From Aquibacillus sediminis (GTDB taxonomy: Bacteria; Bacillota; Bacilli; Bacillales; Amphibacillaceae): a stretch of 64,000 nt of DNA. Position numbers and translations under genes: made by a program. Location of the stretch: contig NZ_SZNM01000006.1 in assembly GCF_005870085.1 (NCBI RefSeq), forward strand, positions 1 through 64,000, read 5' to 3'. The notes beneath the pieces were generated by a model. That model did no database searches. It was not told where the DNA came from and worked only from the letters and a program-made list of their open reading frames with translations. Positions 1-8,212 of this stretch are shown in pieces (position 1 is the stretch's first letter; the number at the start of each line of letters is the position of its first letter).

Positions 1-329
1 CTTATGAGTAAGTAGGAAAATTATAAATGGAATTATGATTGACCTGAGTTTGTGAATGAATACAATTGACTATAGCCTTAGCGGTGTGGAATAAGGAAAG
101 TTGTCATTTCCTTAATACGTAGTAGACTTATACTGCGCAGTAAATATTTTTAATTTTTAATTGAATTTGTGAAAAAGCAGTACAAATTATCTGATTGTCT
201 TTCTTATTTACTAATACTTTGCAACAAAAATCTTCACAATGATAAGATAAAAAAGTTATTGTGTATCCCTATAACTATATCTGACTTGGGAAAGGATAGT
301 AATACGAATATCCGCGGAGGAATGGTTTA
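1..329. other. AT-rich leader without a recognisable gene
   Basis: I see no convincing gene here. A segment near 130-180 (TTTGTGAAAAAG preceded by an AT-rich tract) resembles 2940-2990, so both may be leftovers of one dispersed repeat. A ribosome site GGAGG at 316-320 belongs to the gene starting at 330. Confidence 0.4.
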
Positions 330-836
330 ATGTACATTTTAATTAATGTTTTCTACTTAATAGCAGGATATATATGGGGAGATTTGAAAAACTGGAAGAA
401 GTATTATTCAACCATCTTATTCCTCATTATTGGAGATTTTCTATATAATTTTCTGCTTTATAATGAGTCCATGTGGCTTTTTCATGATTTAATATTACCT
501 AATCATACTCTGATTACAATCTTAGCTATGGTTGTTTCTTATTCTGCGACAGTGTTAATTTATCTGGGAAGATTTCCTGAAGGATGGCAAAAACGTTTTC
601 TATGGTTTTTATTATGGGTTGGACTATATATGACAATAGAGTTCATAAACAGTAAATTAGGGTTTATCACATATCATAATGGTTGGAATTTGTGGTGGTC
701 TTTCTTATTTACAGGTATTATTTTCTTCATTTTACCTATACACCACAAACGACCTATCCTAGCTTGGTTAATATCAATTGTAATTATAATCTCTTTATTG
801 GGTATTTTTGATGTGAAAATAAGTGATATGAAATAG
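330..836 (+). CDS. CBO0543-family integral membrane protein
   Basis: A 168-residue, very hydrophobic protein with about five predicted membrane segments and aromatic-rich loops (GWNLWW near residue 125). It resembles the CBO0543 family of small membrane proteins that occur, often in multiple copies, in spore-forming Firmicutes; no function is established for them. The ATG at 330 is placed ten bases after GGAGG (316-320). A second, damaged member of the same family lies at 1223-1698, so the locus looks like a small paralogous cluster. The family call rests on overall pattern, not on a catalytic motif. Confidence 0.65.
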   Translation: MYILINVFYLIAGYIWGDLKNWKKYYSTILFLIIGDFLYNFLLYNESMWLFHDLILPNHTLITILAMVVSYSATVLIYLGRFPEGWQKRFLWFLLWVGLYMTIEFINSKLGFITYHNGWNLWWSFLFTGIIFFILPIHHKRPILAWLISIVIIISLLGIFDVKISDMK

Positions 837-958
837 AGTAGACTAATCTTTGGAAGAAGAATAGTTGAAGATGATAAACCTAGAATACACTATCATAAAA
901 ATACAGAATAAAGATAACTTCTAGTGTAAACATACAAAAGTTTTATGGAGGTATTTCT

Positions 959-1244
959 ATGCCAGAAAACCCGAAGATTACGCGAACTAGGCACATAATG
1001 GATTACATATCAAGAGAAATTAATGATAATGCGAATGTTAGTATATTTTATAGCAGATGATAAAAAGCCAAGGGAATTATGGTTAATTTATTATGAAGAA
1101 CTTGATGTTTATATTAGTAAAATAACAGGGGCTTTGAGATATGAACGAGCTACAATACCAGTCGGATACACTTCTGAAGCTGTTAATAAAGAAGTACCGA
1201 GCAAAGCCGACATAGTTATGGGGTGTGTAATTTGTGGATACTAA
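959..1244 (+). pseudogene. Possible broken small gene of unknown function
   Basis: An ATG at 959 follows a good ribosome site (TGGAGG, 945-950) and opens a 33-codon frame beginning MPENPKITRTRHIMDY that ends at TGA 1058-1060. A different frame is open from 1023 to 1244 (73 residues, ending in GCVICGY) but has no ribosome site of its own. The simplest reading is one short gene split by a frameshift near 1050; two unrelated spurious frames are equally possible. I recognise no family. Confidence 0.3.
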
Positions 1245-1698
1245 TTTTTATTGTATTTATCTTTTTTAACATAATTGCATATTTTGTTCCCAAAAAGATA
1301 ACTAAAATAGAAATCTATGCGACATGTTTTTTTGCTTATGCATATGGTATGACTACTGATATGATATTAGATTTGCATCTTAACCTTTATGGTTATTTTC
1401 AGAAGGGATTTCAATGGATGGGGCTTCTCGGTATCATTTTATACTTTCCTTCAATAAGCTTTTTATTTCTAAATTATTATCCTTCTAAAAAAAGGTGACC
1501 AAAAAATGGTTTTACATTTTGCTTTGGTCTGTGTTCGCAGTTATTTTTGAATGGCTTTCTGTACAAGCTGGATATTTTTATTATAATGGGTGGAAACTTT
1601 GGTACTCTGGAGCGCTATATCCATTCATATTTTTAATTCTTGTGATGAATCATAAATTGGTTAAAGGACTGTTAAAAAAGTTCCATAACTCTTCTTAA
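1223..1698 (+). pseudogene. CBO0543-family membrane protein, frameshifted
   Basis: Two overlapping frames encode successive parts of a CBO0543-like membrane protein. Residues from 1223-1498 carry the N-terminal membrane segments and end ...NYYPSKKR. The frame from 1495 carries the C-terminal part, with the family-typical YYNGWKLWYSGALYPF. The break falls at a run of seven A (1487-1493), where a one-base slip would join the two halves. The start GTG at 1223 has a weak ribosome site. It could be a real inactivating mutation, programmed slippage or a sequencing error in the homopolymer. Confidence 0.6.
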
Positions 1699-1785
1699 AC
1701 TATCGGGATTTTTGAAGAAGAAAATACGAAATAACTACAGAGCATTTGCTTCGCAGTACAACGATACTGTAAATACAAAACCATT

Positions 1786-1820
1786 AAGAGACGATTACTC
1801 CAAAGTAATTGTCTCTTTCT
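1786..1820 (+). terminator. Rho-independent terminator after the CBO0543 genes
   Basis: AAGAGACGATTACT (1786-1799) pairs with AGTAATTGTCTCTT (1804-1817) around a four-base loop, with one mismatch, and is followed by a T-rich tail. It closes the plus-strand membrane-protein cluster. Confidence 0.7.
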
Positions 1821-1936
1821 TACTTAAAGGCTAATTTCTAAGAAAATAAATAATCTACGCATACTTAGTTGGTATTTTTGGTGTTTGAATGGGTAATCCT
1901 TAGTTTACTAATTAAAACTAAGGAGAGTTGATCTTT

Positions 1937-2920
1937 ATGAACCTAGCAGAGCAAATATTATCAGATTTAGTGGTAGCTTTAAAAGATTTGTACCCTAACA
2001 TCGAAGTGGAAAATACCAAGAATAAATTGTCTACTGTTTTATCTGAGTATTATATTCAAAGAGTTGGGTTAGGTGAGGTTCATCCTGATCTTGAGGATAA
2101 AATACAATTGTTCATTTCGGCAAAAAGACTTGAAGGATTAAGTTCTATTACTCTTGATAACTATCTCCTAGAATTAAGTATGTTTGCTGACATCGTAAAA
2201 AAGAAGGCTGAGGACATAGCTATAGCAGACATTCGAATGTACCTAAGTAAAGAGGGGACGTTAAAAATGAGCACAATTAGAAAGAAACTATCTATTTTAA
2301 AGAGTTTTTTTAGTTGGTTAGTTTCAGAGGAATATATTAAACATGATCCAACTACTAAATTGAAAGCTCCAAAAGACGAATACAGACTTCCTAAATCCTT
2401 ATCAATTGAAGAACTGGAAATGTTAAGAGAAGCCTGTGAAACAGATAGACAACGTGCTTTTCTTGAAGTATGCAACTGGCTGTCGTTTATCTGAAGTTCA
2501 TGGATTAAATAAAGCTGATATCAATCAACAGAATTGAGCACTTTAGTTATAGGTAAAGGTGATAAGCAAAGGGAAGTCTATTTTTCAATTAGAGCAATGT
2601 ATCATTTAGGTAAATATTTAAAAGAACGAAAAGATGATTGTGAAGCCTTGATGATTACAGATAGACAACCTTATAGAAGATTATCTAAACGAGTAATACA
2701 AAGAGAAATAGGAATAATCGCGAAAATAGCAGGTTTGCATGACAAGGTTAGTCCCCATGTTTTAAGACATACTTTTGCAACATTAACATTAAATAATGGA
2801 GCTGAACTCGTAGCAATTCAAGAATTGTTAGGTCACAATTCGCCGGATACCACACTAAGGTATGCAAAAATAACTCATGAAAGAAAACGTGAGCAGCATA
2901 AAAGATATCTAATTCAATAA
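1937..2920 (+). pseudogene. XerC/XerD-like tyrosine recombinase, two frameshifts
   Basis: The N-terminal part (to about 2470) is a phage-integrase SAM-like core-binding domain. The C-terminal part (from 2534) contains the catalytic block HVLRHTFATL and GHNSPDTTLRY, with the active-site Tyr in TLRYAKI. The middle, including the first catalytic Arg in ATGCRLSEVHG, is readable only in another frame (2469-2534). Two losses explain this: about two (or five) bases near 2468 and one base near 2531; together they restore the original frame. The ATG at 1937 follows AAGGAG (1920-1925). Intact, the protein would be about 320 residues, the usual XerD size. It is probably a remnant of a mobile element. 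Confidence 0.85.
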
Positions 2921-3140
2921 AAGTGATTGTCATTAGACGGATACTGTGCAATAAATGTTTTTGAATTCAGGTGGCTTTGTGAAAAAGTGACTGGACCGAT
3001 TTAGTCGTTTTCAATGGAAAGCTGATCTACGCTAATTATTAGGGGTTTTGAATATATGCTGGGAAATTAACCTTCCTTTATTGGTAATCAGATAAAATCC
3101 CAATTGTTTTTGTTTTTTTATATTTTTAAAGATAAATTAG

Positions 3141-3170
3141 TTGACTGTGAAGATTAAATTATGGTATTAT
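3141..3170 (+). promoter_or_regulatory. Probable sigma-A promoter for carD
   Basis: TTGACT (3141-3146) and TATTAT (3165-3170) are separated by 18 bases, about 70 bases before the CarD start. The match is good but in AT-rich DNA, so the call is moderate. Confidence 0.5.
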
Positions 3171-3238
3171 TAAAAATTTGATAAAAAACAATAAATATGA
3201 TATACTTAATAAGGTTACCATATATGGAGGTGGTTTTT

Positions 3239-3700
3239 TTGTTTGAAATTGGCGATAACATTGTTTATCCAATGCACGGAGTAGGTATAATTAAAGCCAT
3301 AGAAGAAAAGGAAATCTCAGGGGAAAAACAACAGTATTATGTCATAAAAATGTTAATCAGTAATATGCAAGTCATGATTCCTACGGGTAAAATATTGAGT
3401 TCAAGTATACGCCCAGTTACTGACATAATTGCATTAAAACACATCACACACATTTTTCTGCATGGAGAATCAGATAGATTACTGCCGTGGAAACAGAGGT
3501 ATAAAGTGAACACGGACAAAATAAAAACAGGTAAAATACAAGAAGGTGCTGAAGTTGTACGTGATTTAAAGCGTATGAAGAAAGAGAGAGCGCTTAATAC
3601 AAGCGAAAAAAAAATGTTTGATAACGCACATGAATTTTTGATTAGTGAACTAAGATTAATTAAAGGGATCACTGAAAATCAAATTAAAATTTTCTGTTAA
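3239..3700 (+). CDS. CarD/CdnL-TRCF-family transcription regulator
   Basis: A 153-residue protein beginning MFEIGDNIVYPMHGVG, the hallmark of the CarD/CdnL RNA polymerase-interacting domain (Tudor-like fold, residues about 1-60), followed by a helical C-terminal domain. CarD-type proteins bind the RNA polymerase beta subunit and stabilise open promoter complexes. The length equals that of the Bacillus homologue YdeB. I chose TTG 3239 because GGAGGTGG (3227-3234) lies at the right distance; the upstream ATG at 3224 overlaps that ribosome site. It stands alone, preceded by its own promoter-like sequence. Confidence 0.85.
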   Translation: MFEIGDNIVYPMHGVGIIKAIEEKEISGEKQQYYVIKMLISNMQVMIPTGKILSSSIRPVTDIIALKHITHIFLHGESDRLLPWKQRYKVNTDKIKTGKIQEGAEVVRDLKRMKKERALNTSEKKMFDNAHEFLISELRLIKGITENQIKIFC

Positions 3701-3818
3701 GGTTAATTATAGATAATGTATTACATCTCCCGAAAATATCCTGAATTTTTTGGGGATATGATTATTATTAAAAGTAAATCATTTCAAAGACATTCAACTT
3801 ACTTTTAGTGCATTGGTA

Positions 3819-4222
3819 TGTCAACACTAGACTGGACAAATAATTAAAGGTGCGTTGCTTTGTATTCAGCTGGTGTTTGATAATCTAATGAACTGTGGAT
3901 ACGAACATGGTTATACCAATGGACGTAATCAAAAAGTTCAAGGAAGTTCTTGTTGGTTAAGGAAAACACGACCATGTACAAATTCAGTTTTAATAGTTTT
4001 AAAGGTAGCTTTTTCTACGGCATTGTCAAAGGGTGTTCCTTTGTTACTTTATGATCGCTCGATTCCAAATGTCTTTAAAGCCTCATCAATAAGTGTTTTT
4101 AAATTCACTTCCCCAATCAGTGTGAAATAACTCCAGGCGATGAAGATTATATAGAACCGTTGCGAAAGCACGCTGAACTAATGCTGCATCCTTGTTAGGA
4201 CCAGCACTTGTATCCTATAATT
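3819..4222 (-). mobile_element. IS3-family (IS150-like) insertion sequence remnant
   Basis: Read on the minus strand, this encodes the C-terminal half of an IS3-family OrfB transposase: SAGPNKDAALVQRAFATV, HTDWGSEFKN (second catalytic Asp), KGTPFDNAVEKATFKT (region of the catalytic Glu) and WYNHVRIHSSLDYQTPAEYK, ending at TAA 3844-3846. It is broken by at least two frameshifts (near 4200 and 4100) and an in-frame stop after GIERS. The first catalytic Asp and all of OrfA are absent. The inner end is followed by TGTCAACACTAGACTGGACA (3819-3838), which may be the terminal inverted repeat. No mate was found on the other side, so this is a one-ended fossil. Confidence 0.85.
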
Positions 4223-4412
4223 TCACGGTTATATTAAGTGATCGTCTATCCTTCGTATTTGACTGATACTACTCAAAAAAAGTTTGTTTGTGAAAGAAGT
4301 ACTTTATAATAAAGAAGTTTTATTGAGGAAATAGTTGGCCTAACAATTGGATATTTATGCGTATGTATGTTTGTACCAAATTGCATTTTAAAGTTTAAAG
4401 GTAAGATGTACG

Positions 4413-4604
4413 CTATCCAATTTTTACCTTGTTCTTCAGCATATTAACAATTATGGAGGCGTTTGATAATAATTGTTCACGATAGCTGTCCTCGACTTCC
4501 TTAGAAGCCAACAAAGGTTCCATTTTTTGATGTAAGTAATCTTCTAATTTTAATTGGTTTTCCATTAAGAATGCGTTTAAATTTTCCTTTGTTGTGATTT
4601 TCAT
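4413..4604 (-). CDS. Small hypothetical protein
   Basis: A 63-residue, largely helical, charged protein beginning MKITTKENLNAFLMENQ. I recognise no family. The ATG at 4604 is supported by GGAAGAG seven bases upstream (4612-4618 on the minus strand); the TTG at 4610 would be too close to that site. The gene stands alone between the IS3 remnant and the cold-shock gene. It could be a small regulatory or antitoxin-like protein, but nothing in the sequence proves this. Confidence 0.5.
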   Translation of the reverse strand: MKITTKENLNAFLMENQLKLEDYLHQKMEPLLASKEVEDSYREQLLSNASIIVNMLKNKVKIG

Positions 4605-4975
4605 TTTCAATCTCTTCCTTCAATAATTTTTCAACTTCTAATTTATTTAGTATGAAAGTTCACTATATATATTAAAAAAAACTTTAAAGAAAAATCAATA
4701 CTTAAATTATATTTCCACCACCATAGTTCTAAGAACAATATCAATTGAAGGCTTAGGTTCAAACTGTATATTTAATCTTAAAGAAGATTACTGCCCGTTA
4801 GACAGTTCAGATTAAAAATTCAAATTGAAAAAGTAGCTCAATTGAGGGTACAAATTGAACTTCTGTACTCCCAAACTGAACTACTTATATATACATTTAA
4901 CATATTGTCAATCCAGTATGTTATACTGTAAACAACCTTTGAAGTTTTAAACTTTTTTTATTACTTGTACCATCT

Positions 4976-5004
4976 CCCTACTCGAACGTTGAGTAGGGTT
5001 TTTT
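4976..5004 (+). terminator. Rho-independent terminator with no clear upstream gene
   Basis: CCCTACTC (4976-4983) pairs with GAGTAGGG (4991-4998) and is followed by six T. It reads on the plus strand, yet no plus-strand gene precedes it. 4605-4975 therefore may contain the end of a deleted gene or a small RNA; I cannot identify one. Confidence 0.7.
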
Positions 5005-5025
5005 ATAGGATTTTATACAGACAAC

Positions 5026-5058
5026 AAAAAAACAGGCCCCCATATAAAGAGCCTGTTT
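5026..5058 (-). terminator. Terminator of the cold-shock gene
   Basis: On the minus strand AAACAGGC (5051-5058) pairs with GCCTGTTT (5030-5037), followed by a T run (A run at 5026-5032 on the plus strand). It lies 18 bases after the csp stop codon. Confidence 0.85.
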
Positions 5059-5075
5059 GTATAAACTATTTAAGA

Positions 5076-5279
5076 TTAAGCACCTTTTTCAACGTTAGCA
5101 GCTTGTGGTCCACGGTTACCTTCTTCGACATCGAAAGTTACGCTTTGACCTTCTTCAAGTGTTTTAAAGCCTTCACCTTGGATAGCAGAGAAGTGTACGA
5201 ATACATCGTCTTGTCCTTCTACTTCGATAAATCCAAAACCTTTGTCTGCATTAAACCATTTTACTGTACCTTTTTCCAT
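5076..5279 (-). CDS. csp: Cold-shock protein (CspA/CspB family)
   Basis: A 67-residue single cold-shock domain. It has [20 protein letters not shown] at the N-terminus with RNP-1 (KGFGFI) and RNP-2 (VFVHFSAI), the aromatic patches that bind single-stranded RNA and DNA. Such proteins act as RNA chaperones in the cytoplasm. The ATG at 5279 follows an AGGAGG-like site (GCACTAGGAGGCAAC on the minus strand). It has its own terminator and no partner genes. Length and sequence match the family closely. Confidence 0.97.
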   Translation of the reverse strand: MEKGTVKWFNADKGFGFIEVEGQDDVFVHFSAIQGEGFKTLEEGQSVTFDVEEGNRGPQAANVEKGA

Positions 5280-5769
5280 TTTTGTTGCCTCCTAGTGCGT
5301 TACCACACATTGTATTACTATTCTTGCCCAAAAAGTATCATCAAGACGAAACGTCAATATTCATACTATCCTTTACACCGAACAAAAATAATTCTTATTC
5401 ATCATAGCAGTAATCGATAGTAATTGCAAATCTTTGGGTTTAACTAAAATAGTAAAAATCCCATAAAGAAAAAGAAGAGCAACCATGCAATACAAACAAA
5501 GATCTTATAATTATCATTCTAATTAAGTTATCTTTGTTGAACTGAACGGGCACTTACTTTGAGAAGAACAACTAACAAAGCGAAGCCCTTGCTGCACAGT
5601 ACAAATATACTGTTCAAAAGGAGCATGCAAGATTAGGTTAGTAAAGTTAAGTAACTGACTTCTTTTTTCTACTCTATTAAATAGAACCAAAAACGGGTCG
5701 GGCTTTTCATTGTAACCTTGGATATAAAAAAGTGTTTATTGTATATGAGTTTTTATTAAAAAACAGAAA
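5280..5769. other. Upstream region of csp, no gene recognised
   Basis: The part next to 5280 is presumably the csp promoter and 5' untranslated leader, read leftwards. A purine-rich segment around 5560-5640 resembles short remnants elsewhere (for example near 1745-1770, sharing CAGTACAA and ATACTGT). No coding signal is convincing. Confidence 0.35.
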
Positions 5770-5807
5770 AAGAGATGCTAGGATTTACTCCCAAGCGTCT
5801 CTTTTTA
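5767..5807 (-). terminator. Terminator overlapping the stop of the unknown gene
   Basis: AGAGATGCT (5771-5779) pairs with AGCGTCTCT (5794-5802) with one G-U pair; on the minus strand it is followed by TTTT. It sits at the very end of the gene 5805-6425. Confidence 0.7.
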
Positions 5808-6425
5808 ATGTAATCGGAACCTATACCCTTTTTGGGTCTCCTCGCTAGTCAATTTATCAAGTGCCCGGTTTACTTCTTGATTCGAATCATCTGCTTTGTA
5901 TTCTTGCTTCCAAGTCCACGATAGTGAATTCGTTAAGCGTGAAAGGCTCGATCGTAAATGTTCTCTTTGCATTTCAGTTGCGTTCGATTGAATATCCGGA
6001 TGGATAATTTCCGTGAGTTCTGTTAGTGTACGTGCGAGGTAATTTATCCATTCAAAAGAATTCTCAGAATAGTAGTTTGGTTTTTCTTTCATTAATTCGG
6101 CTAAAATAATTAATCTAGCCTCTCTATCTGTAAACCGTGATTGATCTAATACTTTTTTTATTGCCCTGGATTTTTGAAGATTAGTTAAGTCGTCAAAAAG
6201 GGCATCCTTATCAAGTTTCTTTAATGCATCAGCATCTATTCCAGTTATTTTACGATTAAGTAATAAATTGTACAGGCTAGTGAACTGCTTCTTAGATATG
6301 GACATATTAACTATTACCTCAAGTGCGTGCTGACTTGCTCTCTTCTTTGCAACCTCATTGTTTAAGTTCTTATCAATCTCGCGACTCTTTTTCATGCGTT
6401 TCATTTGAGCGGGTTTTGGCTGCAC
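5805..6425 (-). CDS. Hypothetical protein with start-less N-terminal extension
   Basis: About 206 residues from a GTG at 6425, mostly helical and charged, with many Lys/Arg near the N-terminus (KRMKKSREIDKN). I recognise no family. The same frame stays open upstream for a further 65 codons to about 6620 and reads like protein (VQVTRISIKIGTKLERETIR, then FHLNNTSKKIIGAEEQ) but has no ATG, GTG or TTG before a stop. The GTG at 6425 has only a weak, distant ribosome site. The gene may therefore be 5'-truncated or frameshifted near 6620, where it faces the dprA-like gene. It is probably not functional in full length. Confidence 0.45.
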   Translation of the reverse strand: MQPKPAQMKRMKKSREIDKNLNNEVAKKRASQHALEVIVNMSISKKQFTSLYNLLLNRKITGIDADALKKLDKDALFDDLTNLQKSRAIKKVLDQSRFTDREARLIILAELMKEKPNYYSENSFEWINYLARTLTELTEIIHPDIQSNATEMQREHLRSSLSRLTNSLSWTWKQEYKADDSNQEVNRALDKLTSEETQKGYRFRLH

Positions 6426-6630
6426 TTTGTCTATCAGTTCCTTGTCAGAATAATTTCCTATATTTTGTATGTACTCTATTGCTGATTGCTCTTCTGCACC
6501 AATAATTTTTTTAGAAGTATTATTGAGATGAAAACGTATTGTCTCCCTTTCTAATTTTGTACCAATTTTTATGCTGATTCTTGTAACTTGAACTTTTTTG
6601 TACTCATGATTAGAAGGATAGACTTACCAG

Positions 6631-7604
6631 ATGAAATCATTATGGGTTGCATTGACAATGGTTAAGGGGTTAGGACCAAAAAGAATAAAAAGTCTGTACT
6701 ACACTTTTCCAAAGTTAAAATTAGTAGATTTTAAAACTCCAAGAATTGAAGAGATAAAAAAAGTAATAAGAAATAAAAAAGTAAATGAATCGTTATCAGA
6801 CTATACATTAATGGAACAGTATGTAAAAAAGGCAGAAGCCGACATAAAATATCATAAAGAAAATGATATAGAAGTTATTACTATAGTTGATAAGGAATAC
6901 CCCGAAATATTAAAACAAATTGATAACCCTCCTATTGCCTTATATTGTAAGGGAAACATTGGTCTATTACAGTCACAAAAGACTTTGGCTATTGTGGGTA
7001 CGAGAAATCCAACAAATACTGGTGAAAAGATGGCAAGAAGAACTGCCGAAATCTTTTCAAATAAAGGTTACGTTATTATAAGTGGACTAGCTTTAGGAAT
7101 TGATACGGAAGCTCATATTGGAACCCTTGAGTCGAACGAAAAACGATTGCTGTTTTAGCCAATAGCCTAGATAAAATTTTACCTAAAGAGAATCAGCAAT
7201 TAGCATTCGATATTCTTAATAAAGATGGTTTACTTGTCTCGGAATATCCGTTAAATGCCAAAACATTTCGTGCCGCCTTTGTTCAAAGGGATCGCATTCA
7301 AAGTGGGCTATCACTTGCTGTTTGCCCAGTACAAACAGATATCGTGGGAGGTACACAACATACTATTGAGTTTGCAAGAAAACAGGATCGTGTACTATTT
7401 TGTCCTGCCCCGACGGAAGATGTACCATCAACAAAAGGGATTAGGAAATTGCTAAAAGAAGGTGTATTACCAATTAATAACGGTCAAGACATTCCAGTTA
7501 TTGAAAGGGCTATTTCAGAAAAAACACAAGAATTGTCTGATTCAAATCAATTAATCTTTGAAAGTGATAATAGCAACCTTCAACAGTTGAATCTGTTTGA
7601 TTAA
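6631..7604 (+). pseudogene. DprA/Smf-like DNA-processing protein, frameshifted
   Basis: The frame from 6631 encodes a helical N-terminal domain and the first half of the Rossmann-like DprA fold (VGTRNPT, GLALGIDTEAH). At about 7140 it shifts: one missing base turns SNGKTIAVLA into SNEKRLLF followed by a stop. The correct frame continues from about 7137 to 7604 with AVLANSLDKILPKENQQ, SEYPL, FVQRDRIQSGLS and VVGGTQ-like VGGTQHT. DprA loads RecA on incoming single-stranded DNA. This copy lacks the C-terminal winged helix of housekeeping DprA and ends in LQQLNLFD, a match to the beta-clamp binding pentapeptide. It sits in an accessory block, not at the usual dprA-topA locus. Confidence 0.85.
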
Positions 7605-7631
7605 ATTAGTCTGTAAAGGGGGGAGTTAATA

Positions 7632-8156
7632 TTGACAAGTCTAGTTAAGGAGAATTTTGACACTCCAGAGGATATTTTTAATGAAATTGAAAAGGCTCTA
7701 AACGAAAATGATATTGAGGTGTACTCGAAAATAGATCATGACTATCATTTTATAATAGAGATTGGTTCGGATGAGAAGAAGATTGGTCGACTGAAAATTT
7801 ATTATAATAAATTTTATCAATGTACATCTGTCTATATTATTGATCCAATAAAACCTAGTTATTTTAATATACTTTCTCAATTATTGCCGATTAAAAAGAA
7901 AAATGTCATACAGGAAGATCAATACATATCCTATTTACAGAATAATTATCACGCAAAAGTTGTATGTTTGTATGAGACGAATGACTATGTTTGCTATTCG
8001 ATTTCTATGAAAAATGAGGATGTTTGGGTCAAAATAATAAAAAATGAAAAATTAGAATGTCAATTCTTAATGGGAGATTTTGACCTATTTGATCAAGTTC
8101 AATGTGTATTTGAAGATGAAATGTCAGCCTACTTAAATCTTGCATTAGCTGAATGA
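7632..8156 (+). CDS. Hypothetical cytoplasmic protein
   Basis: A 174-residue protein beginning MTSLVKENFDTPEDIF, acidic, with alternating hydrophobic strands (YHFIIEIG, KIGRLKIYY) and no signal peptide or membrane segment. I recognise no domain. The start is TTG 7632 behind the very strong site GGGGGGAG (7618-7625). It follows the dprA-like gene by 27 bases and precedes the ankyrin gene by 56, so the three probably formed one transcript. A role linked to those neighbours is inference only. Confidence 0.6.
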   Translation: MTSLVKENFDTPEDIFNEIEKALNENDIEVYSKIDHDYHFIIEIGSDEKKIGRLKIYYNKFYQCTSVYIIDPIKPSYFNILSQLLPIKKKNVIQEDQYISYLQNNYHAKVVCLYETNDYVCYSISMKNEDVWVKIIKNEKLECQFLMGDFDLFDQVQCVFEDEMSAYLNLALAE

Positions 8157-8212
8157 AAGATATTTTGGATAAAAGTGAGAGGGGGTAATTTAATGGTAAA
8201 GGTGGTAATCTC

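Noticed and set aside
2748-2951. Minus-strand frames over the recombinase and other real genes
   Set aside because: They are shadows of the coding strand with no ribosome site or family resemblance.
3855-4130. 91-residue plus-strand protein
   Set aside because: It is the antisense of the IS3 transposase remnant, which reads clearly on the minus strand.
4965-5420. 151-residue plus-strand frame
   Set aside because: It is the antisense of the cold-shock gene and its control region, with a composition unlike a real protein.
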